DNA of 9,341 nucleotides from CAYNYM01 sp049366815 (GCA_049366815.1 JBMNCO010000081.1:1-9341), one strand, 5' to 3'; shown: positions 1-6,113, numbered from the stretch's first letter. Numbers and translations: made by a program. Notes: a model not told the origin generated them from the sequence alone.

Positions 1-19
1 CTTCTGGATGGAATCTAAT

Positions 20-40
20 AGCCTTTAGCCTACAGCCTAA
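20..40. repeat. Three-unit 7-bp tandem repeat at left edge
   Basis: Three back-to-back heptamers share the core AGCCT: AGCCTTT, AGCCTAC and AGCCTAA. They are followed a few bases later by GAACAGTT at 48-55. The same octamer sits beside another set of three heptamers at the right edge of the window. This looks like non-coding intergenic repeat DNA. The array is short and degenerate, so chance cannot be excluded. Confidence 0.5.
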
Positions 41-96
41 CCAACCTGAACAGTTGCGTTTTTTTGGGGCAGGATCCCAACAGAATTTTGGATGTC

Positions 97-177
97 TCAA
101 TTGCCTGTCTTGTCACGGCACGAAGGAATTCCCATCTGTATCCGGCATTCCCGATAGATCGGTTCTCCGGTCTTCAT
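97..177 (-). CDS. Possible 26-aa ORF coupled to the RDD gene
   Basis: A 26-codon open frame starts with an ATG that overlaps the stop codon of the upstream RDD-family gene in an ATGA arrangement (minus strand, 177-174), a layout typical of translational coupling. The peptide begins MKTGEPIYRE, contains two cysteines (residues 11 and 20) and is mostly polar and charged, with no membrane segment. I do not recognise it. The start could be fortuitous because ATGA occurs easily at stop codons. The overlap is the only evidence, so this is a weak candidate. Confidence 0.2.
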   Translation of the reverse strand: MKTGEPIYRECRIQMGIPSCRDKTGN

Positions 178-776
178 GGCAGCCTTTTCAGGACGAGGCA
201 TTTTGCGATCTTGTCATGGAGTCCCTGTTTTTTCCGTGTAACTGCGATCATCAGGAAGCCGGTAAAGAATAGGCATGCCGATATGATCTTACTGAAATGG
301 CGAAGTGTCGCGCTTCCGAATGAGATGCGCTTTCCCTTGTAGTCGGCGACCTTGATGCCGATCATTCTTTTGCCGAGCGTGGCCTGCATTTTTGAACTCT
401 CAAGAATTGCATGGTAGAGCCAGGCCAGCAACAGATTCAGCACAAAACCGGCGGGGCTCAGTGGATTCCGGCTCGGGAGAAGGCAGAGGGCATCAGGGAC
501 TTGCTCGATCCCGCGGATAATCATGAGGGGAATGGACAAGGCGATCGTGATGCCGAACAGAATCATCCAATCAAACCAGAAGGCGGTAAGCCGTCTCCAG
601 AACCCCGCGTATTGGAAGGTCAGGGGCGGATACGTTGAAAAGGCGAACTCCCCCTGGGGCTGGATCCCCTCAGTCGACGGCCTTTCAAAGACAGTGTCAG
701 GGACCAGTCTCTGGCCGCACCGGCTGCAGAAATTGTCCGAATCGGCGTTTTGAAATCCGCACATGGGACAGTACAT
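174..776 (-). CDS. RDD-family membrane protein with N-terminal zinc ribbon
   Basis: This 200-aa protein opens with a zinc-ribbon, CPMC (C3, C6) and CSRC (C17, C20), followed by a proline-rich linker and an RDD domain from about residue 56. The RDD signatures are visible: RRLTAFWFDWMI near residues 61-72, LGKRMIGIKV in the middle, and QGLHDKIAKCLVLKR at the C terminus. Three hydrophobic segments (about 67-87, 111-127 and 164-182) fit an inner-membrane protein with the ribbon in the cytoplasm. RDD proteins have no single agreed role; some are proposed transporters. Fusion to a zinc ribbon is a common architecture. The start is supported by AGGAGA six bases upstream. A minus-strand promoter lies about 60 bp before the start. 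The gene is divergent from cca and appears to be its own transcription unit, with at most a tiny coupled ORF behind it. Confidence 0.88.
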   Translation of the reverse strand: MYCPMCGFQNADSDNFCSRCGQRLVPDTVFERPSTEGIQPQGEFAFSTYPPLTFQYAGFWRRLTAFWFDWMILFGITIALSIPLMIIRGIEQVPDALCLLPSRNPLSPAGFVLNLLLAWLYHAILESSKMQATLGKRMIGIKVADYKGKRISFGSATLRHFSKIISACLFFTGFLMIAVTRKKQGLHDKIAKCLVLKRLP

Positions 777-833
777 TTTTCTCTCCTGTCGGACACGCGA
801 GATTTGACGGAAAGGGGAGAGGAAACGTTCAGA

Positions 834-862
834 AGGATAGAATAAAATGGTATGGAGGTCAA
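834..862 (-). promoter_or_regulatory. Sigma-70-type promoter for the RDD gene
   Basis: On the minus strand TTGACC (862-857, 5 of 6 consensus) is followed after exactly 17 bases by TATCCT (839-834, 4 of 6). Transcription would begin near 827 and give a leader of about 50 nt before the RDD start at 776. Position and spacing are good; the -10 box is moderate. Confidence 0.5.
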
Positions 863-886
863 GGATCGGAGTCCTAACCCCTGATT

Positions 887-999
887 CACCAGCAAGGCAT
901 CATCTGCGGCGTTGCCTTCGATCGCTCCTCCTTGCGGCGTATTGCTCATACGCCTCAGTCGTCACTCCTCGGCGCCTTGCATCTGATACCTTGCTGGTG
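887..999. repeat. Palindromic MITE-like intergenic repeat element
   Basis: The 113-bp segment is bounded by near-perfect inverted termini. The left end, CACCAGCAAGGCAT (887-900), pairs with ATACCTTGCTGGTG (986-999) at 13 of 14 positions, the exception being a G-T wobble. Similarity continues inward (ATCA..TGC..GGCG in both arms), and the centre holds a perfect 6-bp hairpin, GGCGTA (936-941) with TACGCC (949-954). It encodes nothing convincing. No clear target-site duplication flanks it. Large palindromic elements of this general style recur in intergenic DNA of many proteobacteria; family membership cannot be tested here because only one copy is present. It separates the RDD promoter from the cca start. 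Confidence 0.65.
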
Positions 1000-1030
1000 C
1001 CCAGGGATGCACCAAAAGCAAATGCGAAAA

Positions 1031-2329
1031 ATGATCATGATACCTGAATTTGTAAAGATGATTCTGGACCGGTTGAAGGGAGCCGGATATGAGGCCTACA
1101 TTGTCGGCGGCGCGGTGAGGGATATGGTCAAGCGGCGGCCTGTCTCGGATTGGGACATAGCCACTTCCGCGAAGGCCGAAGGGATCAAGAGGATTTTTCA
1201 GGATAAAAGCTTCTTTTCACTGAAGCACGAGACCGTGACCCTGGTTGACAACGGCCGGCACTATGAGGTCACCCCCTTCAAGAGCCGCCAAGGCAACGGC
1301 ACCCTGGAGGAGGATCTGGGATATAGGGACTTCACCGTCAATGCCATGGCCTATGACCCGGCAGAGGACAGGACCATTGATCCATACGGCGGGAGGGAAG
1401 ATATCACCGGGAAGTTGGTCAGGGCCGTAGGCAATCCTCGGGACCGCTTTGTAGAAGATCCGATTCGCCTGCTCCGAGCCGTCAGGGTGGCGACGGAACT
1501 GGGGTTCAAAGTAGAGGCGGAAACGCTTTCTGTCATGACGATGCTGGCGGATCAAATCGCAGCCGCGGCAAAGGAGCGCATCAGGGATGAGATGATGAGG
1601 ATCCTGCTCTGCCCCAAACCTTCGACGGGTTTTAATCTCATGAAGCGGACCGCCCTCCTTGATGTCTTTCTCCCTGAACTCCTGGAGGGCTATGGCAAGA
1701 GACAGAATCCACGATACCACCGTTATACGGTTTATAAGCATATCATGGCCACGGTGGACCAGGTTGAAGCCGAGCCTGTGTTGCGACTGACCGCGTTGCT
1801 GCATGACATCGCAAAACCCAGAGTCAGGGAAAAAATTGCAGGCACTTTTCGGTTTTACGGGCACGAGGAGGCAAGCGCGGCGCTTGCCGGGGAGATCATG
1901 ACCCGTTTCAGGTTCAGCAAGGAGATGACCGGTCTGGTGACCCATTTGGTTCGACACCACGAGATCATGTATGAATCCAAATGGGGAGACAGTGCCATAC
2001 GGCGCCTGATCCGCCGGGTGGGGCGGGAGAATATGGATCGCCTGTTGGCCTTTCGGAAGGCGGATCTCCTGGCTCACGGCATCGACGGGGTTCATCTGAA
2101 TCTCATCAGTGAACTCGAAGAGAGGGTGGAGAAAATCATCCGTGGACCCCTGGCCCTGAAGGCACGGGATCTTGAGGTTGACGGGAACACCGTTATGGAG
2201 ATCATGAAGCTTTCCCCCGGCCGCGAGGTTGGGAAGGCCCTGGATCACCTTATGGAGCAGGTGATGGATCATCCGGACTGGAACACGCGGGAGAGGCTCG
2301 TCGCCTTGTTGAAAGCAATGAGAAACTGA
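1031..2329 (+). CDS. cca: CCA tRNA nucleotidyltransferase / poly(A) polymerase with HD domain
   Basis: This class II nucleotidyltransferase of 432 aa adds or repairs the 3' CCA of tRNA in the cytoplasm. The nucleotide-binding motif GGAVRD (residues 26-31) is followed by the metal-binding DWD (D40, D42), the strand YRDFTVNAMAYDP (98-110) and the helix motif RFVEDPIRLLRAVR (139-152). An HD domain follows, with LLHDIAKP (H258, D259) and later HEEAS and RHHE, as in the bacterial Pol-beta/HD subgroup. These motifs do not separate a full CCA-adding enzyme from a CC-adding, A-adding or poly(A) polymerase. I chose the ATG at 1031, just before IPEFVK, where homologues usually begin. Upstream in-frame ATGs at 1007 and 932 would include repeat DNA. 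No clear ribosome-binding site precedes the start. ATG 1037 is an alternative. The gene is convergent with the secreted-protein gene downstream. Confidence 0.9.
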   Translation: MIMIPEFVKMILDRLKGAGYEAYIVGGAVRDMVKRRPVSDWDIATSAKAEGIKRIFQDKSFFSLKHETVTLVDNGRHYEVTPFKSRQGNGTLEEDLGYRDFTVNAMAYDPAEDRTIDPYGGREDITGKLVRAVGNPRDRFVEDPIRLLRAVRVATELGFKVEAETLSVMTMLADQIAAAAKERIRDEMMRILLCPKPSTGFNLMKRTALLDVFLPELLEGYGKRQNPRYHRYTVYKHIMATVDQVEAEPVLRLTALLHDIAKPRVREKIAGTFRFYGHEEASAALAGEIMTRFRFSKEMTGLVTHLVRHHEIMYESKWGDSAIRRLIRRVGRENMDRLLAFRKADLLAHGIDGVHLNLISELEERVEKIIRGPLALKARDLEVDGNTVMEIMKLSPGREVGKALDHLMEQVMDHPDWNTRERLVALLKAMRN

Positions 2330-2352
2330 TCCGGGCGGATGTCTCCATATGC

Positions 2353-2369
2353 CGTTTCTTCTGGAAACG
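2353..2369. terminator. Weak hairpin between convergent genes
   Basis: CGTTTC (2353-2358) and GAAACG (2364-2369) form a 6-bp stem with a 5-nt loop in the 42-bp gap between the convergent stops of cca and the small secreted-protein gene. No U-run follows on either strand, so it is not a canonical intrinsic terminator. The position is the main argument. Confidence 0.25.
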
Positions 2370-2371
2370 CC

Positions 2372-2734
2372 CTATTCCCCGGCTGTTTTTTGTCGGCTGG
2401 GTTCGCCGAGGTCCTCCGGCACGGGAGAATAGCCGCCATCCTCCTGTCGGTAGGGAACGGATCTCAAGAAGGTGCCCACCTCCCCGCTTTCCGCAATTCT
2501 CCACAGTCGGCCTGTAATCGTGTCCAGCATGAATTGATCCTTGCTGTCACTGGAAATCTGCCCGAATACGAATCTTCCACCGGGGCAGGAAAGCGTCTGG
2601 TGTTGCGACATTTCAATCGGCCTTTGGGATATTGCACCGAGCGGCTGGGCCCAGAGGGGTGACGCCGTGAAAAATGCCTGAGACATGAGTGTAAACGCCC
2701 CGACGGTGAACAGGGATTGTCTGATTCGGGCCAT
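2372..2734 (-). CDS. Small secreted protein, conserved hypothetical
   Basis: The 120-aa product has an N-terminal signal peptide: basic MARIRQ, then a hydrophobic stretch, with likely cleavage after LWA at residue 29. The mature part is about 90 residues, hydrophilic, with a CPGGRFVFGQ motif near 50-59 and DQFMLDTITGRLWRI near 66-80. This looks like a short beta-strand module in which a printed or displayed value is tied to an Asp-Thr-x-Thr-Gly turn. I have the impression that similar small exported proteins occur in Desulfobacterota, but no function is known to me. The single cysteine (C50) is not in a lipobox. The start at 2734 is fixed by a strong AAAGGAGG about 6 bases upstream; the open frame extends further upstream but lacks such a site. 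It follows the radical SAM gene after 76 bp. Confidence 0.78.
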   Translation of the reverse strand: MARIRQSLFTVGAFTLMSQAFFTASPLWAQPLGAISQRPIEMSQHQTLSCPGGRFVFGQISSDSKDQFMLDTITGRLWRIAESGEVGTFLRSVPYRQEDGGYSPVPEDLGEPSRQKTAGE

Positions 2735-2768
2735 GGTCGTTCCTCCTTTCAGGTGTTTTCTGGTGCCT

Positions 2769-2799
2769 GTTAAAATGGCACAGGCGCCGTGGGTGTCAA
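2769..2799 (-). promoter_or_regulatory. Possible promoter of the secreted-protein gene
   Basis: On the minus strand a perfect TTGACA (2799-2794) lies in the gap after the radical SAM gene. A -10 is less clear: TTTAAC (2774-2769) matches 4 of 6 at a 19-bp spacing. Two overlapping inverted repeats sit over this -10 region (2763-2784). The secreted-protein gene may therefore have its own promoter as well as read-through from upstream. Confidence 0.35.
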
Positions 2800-2810
2800 G
2801 ATCTTTTGTT

Positions 2811-3788
2811 TCATGAAATGGGCTGAGGTCCCGATGAACTGAAATCGACCCTGTATTCAAGAGAACAGCATGTCAGCTGAAAACGGGGCCGAAGCCCCAG
2901 TTGAGACGCAAAGGCAATGGACTCCTCTGACCATACAGCCATGCGGGTGGCCCCGGCCATGATGGACAGCCTTTCCATTTCCAGCCCGTCCCTGTTTCTG
3001 GGTCTTTCGCATCCCAGTGCTATGGGGATTTCGGGCATCAGGCACCTGGCCCGGGCAATGAGTCGGGCGATTTCCAGCGGTGCAGGCGGTGAGACATGGG
3101 CCATGGGGGTCCCCTTGAGCGGCGTGAGGACGACGATCACCAGCGCCGATGGGGCATATCGGCTGATCATTTCAATGGCCTTGTATTCTGCACTGATCCT
3201 TCCATAGGACAGGCCGGCCACGATGTGGGGGACGAATTGAAGCCCGGCGTCGCAGATGCCTTCCATGGCGTCAAGCACAGGCCTCATACCCTCCAGATGA
3301 TAGATTGCTTTGGCGGTCTCTTCATCGCCCATGACGTCGAGGAGGGCCTGCCTGACACCCGACTCCTTTAGGAGGTGACAGGTTTTTGGGTCTGGAAAGC
3401 CGGTGTGGGCCGAAAGATACAATAGGGTTTCTTGACACAGGCCTGAAATGGCCCCGAAATACTTGTGCCAGGGGAGTCTCCCCCTGTGATCGGAGCCACC
3501 ACTCAGGAGTAGACCGAATGCGCCGCTTCTTTCGAATCTCTTTCCCGTTGAGAGAAAGGCGGCGGCATTGGTGACTTTGATCATGGGATCAAGCAATCGG
3601 CCCTTGCAGTGCTCACAGAGGAGTTGACACTCGGCACCGGTAATGGAAATGGCCGGATACCTTCCACGTTCCCGGCCGTATCTGACCATCCCCGGCAGAT
3701 AGAATGTGAAGTCGTTTCCGTGGATCTTCCTGGTCATGTCCCAGGCCTCCCGAAACAGTCCGCTATCGTTGCTGCTGAGATTGTCCAT
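2811..3788 (-). CDS. Radical SAM protein, COG1856 / biotin-synthase-like (possibly LipS2-like)
   Basis: This 325-aa radical SAM enzyme binds a [4Fe-4S] cluster through C54, C58 and C61 (CQLLCEHC), set in the context FYLPGM...YPAISITG. The SAM-binding GG is probably LLLSGGSDHRG (about 93-103). Near the C terminus are LGCERPRNR and LTCCSL, extra cysteines that fit an auxiliary cluster or substrate site. The overall pattern matches what I remember of COG1856, an uncharacterised biotin-synthase homologue group that includes the archaeal/bacterial LipS2 partner of the two-protein lipoyl synthase LipS1/LipS2. That assignment is from memory. No lipS1, lipoate ligase or lipoyl-carrier gene is adjacent. 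The ATG at 3788 keeps the pre-motif helix; ATG 3737 has a better ribosome-binding site (GGGAGG, 8 bases upstream) and is a real alternative. Divergent from the lipoprotein operon. Confidence 0.8.
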   Translation of the reverse strand: MDNLSSNDSGLFREAWDMTRKIHGNDFTFYLPGMVRYGRERGRYPAISITGAECQLLCEHCKGRLLDPMIKVTNAAAFLSTGKRFERSGAFGLLLSGGSDHRGRLPWHKYFGAISGLCQETLLYLSAHTGFPDPKTCHLLKESGVRQALLDVMGDEETAKAIYHLEGMRPVLDAMEGICDAGLQFVPHIVAGLSYGRISAEYKAIEMISRYAPSALVIVVLTPLKGTPMAHVSPPAPLEIARLIARARCLMPEIPIALGCERPRNRDGLEMERLSIMAGATRMAVWSEESIAFASQLGLRPRFQLTCCSLEYRVDFSSSGPQPIS

Positions 3789-3821
3789 AAAATACCATGA
3801 AATGAGGGATCCGGCTTTGGC

Positions 3822-3849
3822 TTGACAGGCCCCTGTTTTGTTGCATAAT
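3822..3849 (+). promoter_or_regulatory. Sigma-70 promoter of the lipoprotein-kinase operon
   Basis: A perfect -35 TTGACA (3822-3827) is followed after 16 bases by CATAAT (3844-3849, 5 of 6). Transcription would start near 3856, giving a leader of roughly 165 nt before the lipoprotein ATG at 4023. An inverted repeat, ACAGG-CC-CCTGT (3825-3836), overlaps the -35 box and could be an operator. This is the best promoter in the window. Confidence 0.65.
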
Positions 3850-3855
3850 GATCCA

Positions 3856-4022
3856 GATCAGAAAAAGATTGCGAAATTCTTGTCAGTTAAGGGCCACGGA
3901 GAGGTTGCTGTAGACCACTCATTGATCCCTGTCAATAAGCCGCTCAGCAACCGAAACGATGGCCCCGATTCCCGATCTTCCAATAGGATCGGGATCAACC
4001 CATCTTATACGAGGATAAAAGA
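3856..4022 (+). ncRNA. Candidate structured leader RNA (riboswitch-like)
   Basis: The leader between the promoter and the lipoprotein gene contains nested perfect helices. P1 is GGGCCA (3891-3896) with TGGCCC (3960-3965). P2 is GGTTGCTG (3903-3910) with CAGCAACC (3945-3952). P3 is ATTGA (3921-3925) with TCAAT (3932-3936). Asymmetric internal loops separate them. A second hairpin, CCCGATC (3971-3977) with GATCGGG (3987-3993), follows 18 bases before the GAGG ribosome-binding site at 4011-4014. TTGATCCC (3922-3929) is also perfectly complementary to GGGATCAA (3991-3998), which would compete with P3 and the second hairpin. It matches no riboswitch consensus I know. No U-run is present, so any control would act on translation or through a protein. 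Confidence 0.5.
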
Positions 4023-4640
4023 ATGAATCCGACCGATCAAGGCAAGATGCGTTTTCCGGGGTTTCTCCTTGTCTTTTTGTTCATGTTGTCCTGTTCGACT
4101 ATTCTGCATCTGAACATCAGCTACCGACTGCCACCTGCTGCAGACGGTTTAAAAGGGAGAAAAGTGTACCTGTCTTTTGTTGATATGAGAAGCCAAAAGT
4201 CGGTCATGGGTCCGGGCGCCCGAAAGGCATTTAAGAGTGTCTCGGAAAACTTTACCCTGGCTGTTGCTCGTGGATCGGACACCGGCTTTAAGATCGGCGT
4301 CTTCGAGGTCCCCGCATTGTTCATGGAGGTGTTCAAGAAGAGGCTCGAACAGGAAGGCATCGTGGTTGTGGAGAGCAGTTTGGATGCAGAAGTCGAGTTG
4401 CAGATTGCGCTCGAGGACCTTGTCCTGGACCTCCAGGGGAGGACCTGGAAGGCCGGGGTCGCTTATGAGGGACGACTCATCAAAGAAGGTCGTGTCCTCG
4501 CGATAAAGAAGGTCAAAGGAGAGGCCGAAAGGTTGAAACTGATAGGGCAGAAGGAAGCGGATCTTGTCATGGGTGAGATTTTCACAGACGCTGTAAACCA
4601 GTTGGATGTGATCGGCCTTTTTCAGGAGGCGGGCCGATAA
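4023..4640 (+). CDS. YajG-like outer- or inner-membrane lipoprotein
   Basis: The 205-aa protein begins with a short basic region, a hydrophobic segment (FLLVFLF) and MLSC, giving a probable lipobox with lipidated C24. The mature protein is an alternating alpha/beta domain. It opens with LNISYRLPPAADGLKGRKVYLSFVD, then has EVPALFMEVFKKRLEQEGIVVV and the strand ELQIALEDLVLDL. This order (pseudo-repeat start, VxLxFxDxR, a helix 'VFKKRLEQEGI', then beta strands) resembles the YajG/lipoprotein_16 group of unknown function. That call rests on pattern, not alignment. GAGG sits 8 bases before ATG 4023; the later ATG at 4047 lacks a good site and would shorten the signal peptide's basic part. It is the first gene of an operon, only 4 bp before the kinase, behind a long structured leader. 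Confidence 0.7.
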   Translation: MNPTDQGKMRFPGFLLVFLFMLSCSTILHLNISYRLPPAADGLKGRKVYLSFVDMRSQKSVMGPGARKAFKSVSENFTLAVARGSDTGFKIGVFEVPALFMEVFKKRLEQEGIVVVESSLDAEVELQIALEDLVLDLQGRTWKAGVAYEGRLIKEGRVLAIKKVKGEAERLKLIGQKEADLVMGEIFTDAVNQLDVIGLFQEAGR

Positions 4641-4644
4641 ATAT

Positions 4645-6015
4645 ATGGGTCAGGAAAAGAGATATGGGTTGACCGGCTGGCTCAAGGCCAAGTTGCTCGG
4701 ACAGGAAATGGAAGCCACTCTGGTCGATGCGGGATTTTTTGAAGATCTCTCGGACATCAAGTCCATCGGGCGATATGAAATCATTGACAAGCTCGGCCAG
4801 GGCAGCATGGGTGTCGTCTATCTGGGAAGAGATCCTTATATCAACAGGCTTGTCAGCATAAAGATTTCCAGACCTTCCACGGGAACCGGGGGGGAGCAGG
4901 CCGATAAATATCGTGAAAGGTTCTTCCTCGAAGCCCAGTCCGCCGGCAGGCTCATGCACCCCAGTATCGTCGCCATCTATGACGCAGGCATGCATAAAGA
5001 TTTTTGCTATATCACGATGGAATACATAGACGGCCCCAACCTTGAAGAATTTTGCAACAAAGAAAACCTCCTGCCCATAAACCGGGCCGTCGAGATTGTC
5101 TTTGCGGTTTGCAAGGCCCTGGATTTCGCCCATAAAAAAGGGGTGGTGCACCGGGACATCAAACCCTCCAACATCATGCTCAACAAGGCAGGGGAGGTGA
5201 GGATTACGGATTTCGGTATTGCCCGGATAAAATCGGAGCAGACGATCTCAAGGGGCATTATCGGTTCCCCGAGCTATATGTCGCCCGAACAGGTCAAGGA
5301 ACAGCCGGTTGATGAAAAAAGTGATATCTTCTCTTTGGGTTGCGTGATCTACGAACTTCTGTCGGGCCAAAAGGCCTTCCCGGGTGAGAATTATTTCTCG
5401 GTCCTGTATAAGATCACAAATGAGGATCCCCCTCCTATGCGGGAGATTCGTAAAGACATCCCCGAGATACTGGAAAGGATCACAAGAAAGGCCCTTGCCA
5501 AGGAACCGGACCGGAGATACCAGACCTGTATGGACTTTGCCTATGACCTGAGGGTCGCCCTGAGGGGGGTGAAGGGGGTAAAGAGAAGTGAAAGGGTCGA
5601 CAATATCGTCGATTATGTCCATTGTGTCCCGTTTTTTGAGGATTTTTCCAAGAGCCAGGTCAGAGAGATTCTCAACACGTGCAACATCATCAAGGTGGTT
5701 CAAGGAAAGGTTGTGGTAACGGAAGGGGATATTGACGATTCCTTTTATATCATTCTCAGCGGAAGGGTCGGGGTCCGTAAAAACGGAAAGATTGTAGCGA
5801 CCATCCACCGGGGAGAGTGCTTTGGAGAGATGTCCTATTTGAGCGGCCGGTTCAGGTCCGCAACGGTTGTGGCCGAGACACAGTGCGTCATGATGAAAAT
5901 CAGCGCCACGCTTCTGGATCGGTCTTCGGAAAGCATCCAGTTGCTTTTTCTCAAAAAATTCGCATCAACCATACTCCAGCGGCTTTCAGCGAGTTCACAG
6001 CCGCGGAAAACGTGA
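4645..6015 (+). CDS. Ser/Thr protein kinase with C-terminal cyclic-nucleotide-binding domain
   Basis: A 456-aa soluble protein with two domains. The kinase (about 44-305) has every catalytic signature: glycine loop GQGSMG (51-56), Lys73 in VSIKI, Glu96, HRDIKPSN (169-176), DFG (189-191) and SPE (213-215) after GSPSYM, with T200 and S202 as possible activation-loop sites. It is a Hanks-type, PknB-like kinase that should be active. A linker leads to a cNMP-binding domain (about 321-445) with the phosphate-binding cassette GECFGEMSYLSGRFRSATV, including E395 and R404, which normally contact the ribose and cyclic phosphate. A regulated kinase is therefore plausible; the ligand (cAMP, cGMP or other) cannot be told. 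There is no membrane segment. It starts 4 bp after the lipoprotein stop; AGGAGG lies 15 bases upstream, a long spacing, so translation is probably coupled. Confidence 0.92.
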   Translation: MGQEKRYGLTGWLKAKLLGQEMEATLVDAGFFEDLSDIKSIGRYEIIDKLGQGSMGVVYLGRDPYINRLVSIKISRPSTGTGGEQADKYRERFFLEAQSAGRLMHPSIVAIYDAGMHKDFCYITMEYIDGPNLEEFCNKENLLPINRAVEIVFAVCKALDFAHKKGVVHRDIKPSNIMLNKAGEVRITDFGIARIKSEQTISRGIIGSPSYMSPEQVKEQPVDEKSDIFSLGCVIYELLSGQKAFPGENYFSVLYKITNEDPPPMREIRKDIPEILERITRKALAKEPDRRYQTCMDFAYDLRVALRGVKGVKRSERVDNIVDYVHCVPFFEDFSKSQVREILNTCNIIKVVQGKVVVTEGDIDDSFYIILSGRVGVRKNGKIVATIHRGECFGEMSYLSGRFRSATVVAETQCVMMKISATLLDRSSESIQLLFLKKFASTILQRLSASSQPRKT

Positions 6016-6084
6016 GGATTGCCTCCCCCCAATGATTTTCTTCCCTTCTTTCTACAAACAAACCCCCCTTTCAACCGTGATGCG

Positions 6085-6113
6085 TTCATAAAACTCGAAT
6101 TCATCCGTATAGT
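6085..6113 (+). promoter_or_regulatory. Possible promoter upstream of rimO
   Basis: TTCATA (6085-6090, 4 of 6) and TATAGT (6108-6113, 5 of 6) are separated by 17 bases. Transcription would begin about 6120, almost at the rimO ATG (6124), so this would give a leaderless or near-leaderless message. Read-through from the kinase operon, 108 bp upstream, is an alternative source of expression. Weak evidence. Confidence 0.25.

Noticed and set aside
887..999. Integron attC site or CRISPR repeat
   Set aside because: No GTTRRRY core sites and no multiple spaced copies; a palindromic intergenic repeat explains it better.
1217..2272. A 351-codon open frame antisense to cca
   Set aside because: It lies wholly within cca, whose sense frame shows every family motif. 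The antisense product is rich in His/Pro/Gly with no recognisable domain and no ribosome-binding site; it is a shadow of codon bias.
2735..2860. 42-residue extension of the secreted protein
   Set aside because: It overlaps the end of the radical SAM gene, would bury the signal peptide, and lacks a ribosome-binding site, whereas ATG 2734 has a strong one.
3838..4026. 62-codon frame in the leader upstream of the lipoprotein
   Set aside because: It starts within the promoter -10 region, has no ribosome-binding site and no family resemblance; the segment is better explained as structured leader.
4888..4894. G7 homopolymer in the kinase gene as a phase-variation tract
   Set aside because: Seven Gs in a GC-leaning gene are too short to be convincing, and the frame is intact on both sides.
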